In this document: positions 7,106 to 10,457 of the stretch, in pieces | How positions within the stretch are numbered: position 1 is the first letter of the stretch | Layout of the letters: each line of letters begins with the position of its first letter | Source of the DNA: an uncultured Dyadobacter sp. | Lineage (GTDB): Bacteria > Bacteroidota > Bacteroidia > Cytophagales > Spirosomataceae | Reading direction: 5' to 3' | Assembly (NCBI GenBank): GCA_937880795.1 | Contig: CALGRQ010000320.1 | Span: 1-10,457, forward strand | Length of the DNA: 10,457 nucleotides | The notes under the pieces: model-generated | Told to the model about the DNA's origin: nothing | Seen by the model: only the letters and a program-made list of their open reading frames with translations | Database searches by the model: none | Made by a program: the position numbers and the translations under genes

Positions 7106-7107
7106 GG

Positions 7108-7932
7108 TTATTCCAATTGGAAGTTAATAGGAAGGTTGTACTTTACACGAACCGCACGACCTGATTGTTTACCTGGTTTCCATTTTGGCATTGCTTTCAC
7201 AACACGCATGGCTTCCTCATCACAACCAAATCCTAGTCCTTTCAATACAGCCACATCCGTAATACTACCATCCGTGTTTACAACGAAGGACATAAATACA
7301 CGTCCTGAAACGTTGGCACGTGAAGCTGCACTTGGATACTTGATGCTTTTACCTAAGTATTTGTACATCTCCGCAGTTCCTCCTGGGAATTCAGGCTGCT
7401 GTTCTACCACCGTAAAAACTTTCTCTGGTTCTGGCGCAGCTTCAACTACCACACCCTTACTTGGAGCTGCAACAGCTTCAGGGGCAACGATAATTTCATT
7501 TGCGTTAGGATCACCTTCAACAGTTTTGTTGGCAACCACAGCTTCCTTAATTTCCTCCACGGTTGGCGGAGGAGTTTCCTCAGGAACCTCTTCATCCTTT
7601 TTAACCTCAGGAGGAAGGAATTTCACCGTGTTCACTTTTGGCTGCTCAATTGGCGGCGGTGGTGGTGGTGGTGGTTCTGCAGGATCTATTGGCGGTGGTG
7701 GCATTTTCATTAAATCCACTTCAACTTCAACTATCTCTTCTTGCTTCTCACTAGCAAACTTGCTAATGATACCCGGCGAAAACATCGCCAAAAGGAAGAG
7801 TGAAGCACCTATTAAAGTAGCTTTTGTCACATCTGCACGATAACCCTTGCGAAGTGAAAATGCCCCATACGCCTTATTTCGATTTGCAAACACTATATCG
7901 TCCAGTGTTGCATTCGGGCTAATTTCTGCCAT
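7108..7932 (-). CDS. tonB: Energy transducer TonB
   Basis: TonB spans the periplasm and passes proton-motive force from ExbB/ExbD to outer-membrane transporters. The 274 residues show, in order, a cytoplasmic N-terminus with LDDIVFANRNKAYGAFSLR (10-28), a conserved Bacteroidota TonB element absent from E. coli TonB; one membrane segment (about 38-57); a Pro-rich spacer with PPPP (78-81) and an eight-Pro run (87-94), then Glu/Pro/Val-rich sequence; and a C-terminal TonB domain (about 190-274) with YPSAA, GRVFMSFVVNTDGSI, DEEAMRVVKAMPKWKPGKQ and VKYNLPINFQL. Full-length with no missing parts. It lies 24 bases after the first-listed ExbD gene and 2 bases before the small membrane protein gene. 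Its partners are encoded upstream, and the transporters it serves are not in the window. Confidence 0.96.
   Translation of the reverse strand: MAEISPNATLDDIVFANRNKAYGAFSLRKGYRADVTKATLIGASLFLLAMFSPGIISKFASEKQEEIVEVEVDLMKMPPPPIDPAEPPPPPPPPIEQPKVNTVKFLPPEVKKDEEVPEETPPPTVEEIKEAVVANKTVEGDPNANEIIVAPEAVAAPSKGVVVEAAPEPEKVFTVVEQQPEFPGGTAEMYKYLGKSIKYPSAASRANVSGRVFMSFVVNTDGSITDVAVLKGLGFGCDEEAMRVVKAMPKWKPGKQSGRAVRVKYNLPINFQLE
7651..7674 (-). repeat. Proline-codon microsatellite within tonB
   Basis: Eight consecutive proline codons (CCA or CCG on the - strand, seen as a GGT/CGG run on the + strand) encode the longest Pro tract in the TonB spacer. Five are identical CCA repeats, so the length may vary by slippage without breaking the frame. 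Confidence 0.7.
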
Positions 7933-7956
7933 GGCGATTTTATTAAATTGTTTAAA

Positions 7957-8541
7957 TTAATTTTTTGGTTTGATCTTGTCACCAAGAACTTCCTTCTCCG
8001 CATCCGTCAGGTTATCAACAAGTGCGTATCTTTTTGATTTGGTAATAGCCATCTCATCCAATACATCCACCATGTTTTTGTACGAAGAAACATCGGTTGG
8101 TTTAATAACCACTACGAATGCTTCGTTACCTTTTTCATCTTTCGGATTTGCCGCGTTGATACGCTTTTGCGATGCAAAAATAACGTCTCTTAATTCCGTC
8201 CCGTAGCGGGTTGTTTTTAGAGAAGCCTTTGCATTATCATCATCAGCCGCCACACCGTCTAGGTAGTAAACATCATCGTTTGCTCCCATAAAAAGTGTTA
8301 AAACTTTTGATGCTTTCAGCGGCTCGGTTTGTACATCTTCCTTCTTGTCTTGCTTGTCAGGAAAGAAAACAGACATTGCCGTTGGCTTGGTCATTGTGGT
8401 GGCCAACATGAAGAAGGTTATCAGTAGAAATCCAAGGTCTACCATGGGTGTCATATCCACCCGGGTTGACATCTTTTTACCTCTAACCTTACCATCACCT
8501 TTGCCATGCCCACCGCCACCGGATTCTTCAATAGCTGCCAT
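7957..8541 (-). CDS. exbD: ExbD/TolR-family biopolymer transport protein (second ExbD)
   Basis: The product has 194 residues: a Gly/Lys-rich cytoplasmic start (through about 24), then the ExbD core STRVDMTPMVDLGFLLITFF with one membrane segment (about 35-50) and a periplasmic domain. D35 in TPMVD matches the membrane Asp that ExbD uses for proton transfer (D25 in E. coli). The C-terminal part, VVVIKPTDVSSYKNMVDVLD then KRYALVDNL, fits the ExbD periplasmic fold. It is about 50 residues longer than E. coli ExbD, the extra sequence sitting in the periplasmic region (Asp/Lys-rich, with a DDDN stretch). It lies between exbD (8577-9191) and tonB with gaps of 35 and 24 bases. Co-expression with a second ExbD suggests a mixed ExbD pair in the channel. 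Confidence 0.94.
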   Translation of the reverse strand: MAAIEESGGGGHGKGDGKVRGKKMSTRVDMTPMVDLGFLLITFFMLATTMTKPTAMSVFFPDKQDKKEDVQTEPLKASKVLTLFMGANDDVYYLDGVAADDDNAKASLKTTRYGTELRDVIFASQKRINAANPKDEKGNEAFVVVIKPTDVSSYKNMVDVLDEMAITKSKRYALVDNLTDAEKEVLGDKIKPKN

Positions 8542-8576
8542 GTTATAACTTTAAAAGTGAAACAGTTGTTCTTTTA

Positions 8577-9191
8577 TTAATCTGCTTTAAAACCTGCCGG
8601 AGCATCTTCGCTCGCTGTAATCAGAGAAAATTTGTTAATGTTCTGCGATTGAAGGTTCGCTAAAACATCTTTGAATTTAGGAAACTTAGCAACGTTGTCT
8701 CCTTTCAAAGCAATTCTCAAATTAGGGTTCGCCTTTCTAGCGGCATAAACCCAGTCAGCTAACTCACTCGTACCGGTTGAATCCGTTGGAATACCTGGCT
8801 GCTTCACACTAGCCATTTGATCCTTCGGCATATTCAACCAAGGTTTCAATTGATTGACTGGAAGACCAAAGCTTGTTTGTATCGAAAACTTCGCCTTCTC
8901 AACATCAGTAAATGAAATACCTTTTGTTTGAGCAATATTATCCAGCATTTCAATACGCGTCGGCTTTGCATCCACGCCAAAGTATACCTTGCCGTCTTTG
9001 TCAATGCTTATGACCATCAACTCATCATCTGGCACTTTAATTTGCGAAATAGATGATGGAGTAGTGATCTCCGCATCGTTCGTCTTAAAGGTAGCCGTCA
9101 TGATAAAGAAGGTCAGCAGCAAGAACGCCACGTCCGTCATCGCTGTCATGTCAGTATGCGGCGGGTGTTTCTTAGGCTTAACTATCCCCAT
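8577..9191 (-). CDS. exbD: ExbD/TolR-family biopolymer transport protein (first ExbD)
   Basis: The product has 204 residues. The short cytoplasmic start (MGIVKPKKHPPHTD) runs into DMTAMTDVAFLLLTFFIMTA with D20 in the position of the proton-carrying Asp, one membrane segment (about 19-37), then a periplasmic domain with LMVISIDKDGKVYFGVD and a final block NLRIALKGDNVAKFPKFKDV followed by INKFSLITA, both typical of ExbD. A long insertion (about 85-150) including SFGLPVNQLKPWLNMP and TSELADWVYAARK is absent from E. coli ExbD. It differs clearly from its neighbour at 7957-8541, so the two are paralogues and not a recent duplication. Its start lies 64 bases after the exbB stop, a larger gap than the others in the operon and one that contains an inverted repeat and a possible promoter element. 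Confidence 0.94.
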   Translation of the reverse strand: MGIVKPKKHPPHTDMTAMTDVAFLLLTFFIMTATFKTNDAEITTPSSISQIKVPDDELMVISIDKDGKVYFGVDAKPTRIEMLDNIAQTKGISFTDVEKAKFSIQTSFGLPVNQLKPWLNMPKDQMASVKQPGIPTDSTGTSELADWVYAARKANPNLRIALKGDNVAKFPKFKDVLANLQSQNINKFSLITASEDAPAGFKAD

Positions 9192-9198
9192 GGTTTTA

Positions 9199-9230
9199 CA
9201 AATATATAAGTTTTTTTAATATTAACGAAA
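9199..9230 (-). promoter_or_regulatory. Possible internal promoter before the first exbD
   Basis: On the - strand TATATTTG at 9206-9199 fits the Bacteroidota -7 consensus TAnnTTTG, and TTTC at 9230-9227 is three-of-four with the TTTG -33 element at a 20-base spacing. Transcription would begin very near the ATG at 9191. The region is so AT-rich that a chance match is quite possible. Confidence 0.3.
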
Positions 9231-9237
9231 ATTATAT

Positions 9238-9260
9238 ATTAATAGTTTTAAACTATTAAT
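9238..9260 (-). repeat. 23-base inverted repeat overlapping the exbB stop
   Basis: The bases ATTAATAGTTT and AAACTATTAAT flank a single T, making an 11-bp perfect inverted repeat that contains the exbB stop codon (9256-9258). As RNA it would fold into an AT-only hairpin with a small loop. It has no clean U-tract, so it is a weak terminator at best. It could be a 3' stabiliser or a partial attenuator that lets ExbB be made in excess of ExbD, but this is inference. Confidence 0.5.
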
Positions 9261-10095
9261 AATGAGCTGCAAAATTTTGCTGAATGCTCAAACCAATTTC
9301 GTCAATACTGTAAGTAAGGTCATCTACACGGCTGTTCAAGTATGCATAAGAAATTGTTGCAATAGCAGATGTACCGATACCAATCGCAGTGTTAATAAGG
9401 GCCTCAGAGATACCCGCTGCAAGTGCACCTGAATCAGAAGCACCAGATGCTCCAAGAGCAGCAAATGCACGGATCATACCAAGTACCGTTCCAAGAAGGG
9501 CGATAAGCGTAGAAGCTCCGGCCAATGTAGCGATAACTGTAAGGTTTTTCTGAAGCATTGGAAGTTCCAATGTAGTAGCTTCATCAACTTCTTTTTGTAG
9601 AGCAGCAAGTTTTTGCTCTTTATCCATTTGAGTTTCAGTTGCAAGTTGTTTGTATTTCAACAAACCAGCTTTGATAACATTTCCAACTGATCCTTTTTGC
9701 TTGTCGCACTCTTTAATAGCTTCGTCAACTTGGTTTTTATCCAAAAGACTTTTGATTTTACGAACGAATGCATCGATGCTTCCAGTACCGTTCGCTTTTC
9801 CAATTGTAATCATACGCTCGATTGTGAACACCAATACAATAAGGAAACAAGTCATTAAAACAGGTACAATAGGTCCCCCCTCGTGAACAATACCAAAATA
9901 ATCACCTTGTTTTGGACCCTTTGTATGGTCGCCGTCCACAAAGTGCTCAGGAGCACCTAGAACAAACACATAAACAGCCAAAGCAATTGCAAATAATACA
10001 GGGATTACCAATGCCGGATTTAAACCGCCAGAGCCTTTTGATGCTGCTGCTGCAGACTTAGGTGCTGGTGCCGGACTTGTAGCTTTCTTTTCCAT
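9256..10095 (-). CDS. exbB: MotA/TolQ/ExbB-family proton channel protein
   Basis: ExbB forms the inner-membrane pentamer that, with ExbD, turns proton flow into force on TonB. The 279 residues begin with an Ala/Pro/Lys-rich cytoplasmic tail (1-24), then an extra membrane segment (about 28-47), a periplasmic loop, a second membrane segment (about 76-92, PVLMTCFLIVLVFTIERM), a long helical cytoplasmic region (95-180), and the family's paired helices. These are TLAGASTLIALLGTVLGMI (190-208) and GISEALINTAIGIGTSAIAT (228-247), whose E231 and T236 sit at the conserved polar channel positions. E. coli ExbB has three membrane segments, so the N-terminal segment here is an addition often seen in Bacteroidota. 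It is the first gene of the operon, and its ATG has no Shine-Dalgarno sequence. Confidence 0.95.
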   Translation of the reverse strand: MEKKATSPAPAPKSAAAASKGSGGLNPALVIPVLFAIALAVYVFVLGAPEHFVDGDHTKGPKQGDYFGIVHEGGPIVPVLMTCFLIVLVFTIERMITIGKANGTGSIDAFVRKIKSLLDKNQVDEAIKECDKQKGSVGNVIKAGLLKYKQLATETQMDKEQKLAALQKEVDEATTLELPMLQKNLTVIATLAGASTLIALLGTVLGMIRAFAALGASGASDSGALAAGISEALINTAIGIGTSAIATISYAYLNSRVDDLTYSIDEIGLSIQQNFAAHY

Positions 10096-10457
10096 CAGAC
10101 TTACTTTTAAAGGTTAAATTGAGATTTTGGTTGTGAATTAAATAAAAGTTTTGGTTTTAACAGGCTTTTGTAAAATAAAATTTTGGCCAGTCTGGTATCT
10201 TAACGACTTTCACAAAAGTATGAGTTTTCCTTTTAAAAAAAAGCAAGCATTTGCGCTGTTTTTTTGTCTCCTTTTTTTTAGCACCAAGTAACAATTGTAT
10301 AATTTAAAGAATATTAACACGAAGAGGTTGGTATAACAACTACTTGTATAGACTGAGAAAGAGTCACATATCAATCAATACTAAACAAATTAAAATTGTA
10401 CTCTTTTAGTCAAATCGTATAGTGTTGTTTTTTTATTAAGGAGTTTCATCTTTAAAA
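10096..10457. other. AT-rich leader/intergenic region upstream of exbB
   Basis: These 362 bases contain no supported gene on either strand. They are AT-rich with long T and A runs. Seen here are a candidate -7 element for exbB (10213-10220), an imperfect hairpin with an A-run and T-run (10235-10265) that could be a weak terminator for a neighbouring transcript, and an AAGGAG at 10438-10443 near the right edge that might serve a gene starting outside the window on the + strand, although no start is visible. TTTTGG occurs three times (10125, 10149, 10181) with irregular spacing, of unknown meaning. Confidence 0.6.
10213..10247 (-). promoter_or_regulatory. Candidate promoter of the exbB operon
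   Basis: On the - strand TACTTTTG at 10220-10213 matches TAnnTTTG. A CTTG at 10247-10244 is three-of-four with the TTTG -33 element at a 23-base spacing, the upper end of what is used in Bacteroidota. This would give a leader of about 110 bases before the exbB ATG at 10095. It is the only consensus -7 match I found in the region upstream of exbB. Confidence 0.4.

Noticed and set aside
7136..7843. A long + strand open frame (235 codons) antisense to tonB
   Set aside because: It is Ser/Thr/Gly-rich and reads the complement of the Pro-rich TonB spacer. The - strand product has unmistakable TonB features, so this is a shadow frame.
10235..10265. A-run/T-run hairpin as a terminator
   Set aside because: The stem is imperfect (unpaired AA and a mismatch) and short in GC pairs. 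It is mentioned in the leader description but not called as a terminator.
10390..10449. A 19-codon - strand frame (MKLLNKKTTLYDLTKRVQF) upstream of exbB, possibly a leader peptide
   Set aside because: It is very short, in AT-rich DNA, with no ribosome-binding site and no attenuator structure after it. It is not distinguishable from chance.
1..10457. Mobile element, CRISPR, toxin-antitoxin or defence system
   Set aside because: There are no transposase or integrase genes, no regularly spaced repeats and no recognisable toxin or nuclease pairs. All gene content fits core metabolism and envelope energy transfer.

Overview
The window looks like chromosomal DNA from a member of the Bacteroidota, most likely a Cytophagales- or Sphingobacteriales-type bacterium. 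The signs are an ExbB-ExbD-ExbD-TonB cluster with Bacteroidota-type TonB and ExbB extensions, a BatD protein, near absence of strong Shine-Dalgarno sequences before start codons, and a few TAnnTTTG elements of the kind that group uses as a -7 box. No IS elements, CRISPR arrays, tRNA or rRNA genes, or phage genes were seen. The content is core-genome-like housekeeping and envelope-energy genes.

Layout. (1) 1-207, + strand: the last 68 codons of a Gfo/Idh/MocA-family oxidoreductase. (2) 226-267: a strong bidirectional terminator shared with the converging operon. (3) 262-3732, - strand: a compact operon batD > aroC > apbE (7-base gap, then a 4-base ATGA overlap), encoding a BatD-like membrane-anchored exported protein, chorismate synthase and a secreted FAD:protein FMN transferase. 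(4) 3838-4044, + strand: a small uncharacterised 68-residue protein, divergent from batD. (5) 4061-4105: a 21-bp-stem bidirectional terminator between the small gene and the next operon. (6) 4119-10095, - strand: exbB > exbD > exbD > tonB > small two-TM membrane protein > PstS-like lipoprotein > TPR protein, an inner-membrane proton-motive-force transducing system with three accessory envelope proteins. (7) 10096-10457: an AT-rich leader and promoter region with no supported gene.

How the genes work together. ExbB and the two ExbD proteins should form the proton-channel stator, and TonB carries the force to outer-membrane TonB-dependent transporters. The small membrane protein, the PstS-like lipoprotein and the exported TPR protein are co-oriented and tightly packed behind tonB, so they probably act in the same envelope process, although no ABC phosphate transporter genes are present.

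The most striking irregularity is a frameshift in the PstS-like gene. The reading frame that starts at 6884 loses family similarity after residue 267 and stops at 6027. The expected C-terminus (about 50 residues) continues in another frame down to 5933. Losing two bases from a TA repeat would explain it. This may be a real mutation or a sequence error. I did not find a convincing entirely new system. The best leads are the accessory genes attached to the TonB module and the small + strand gene.
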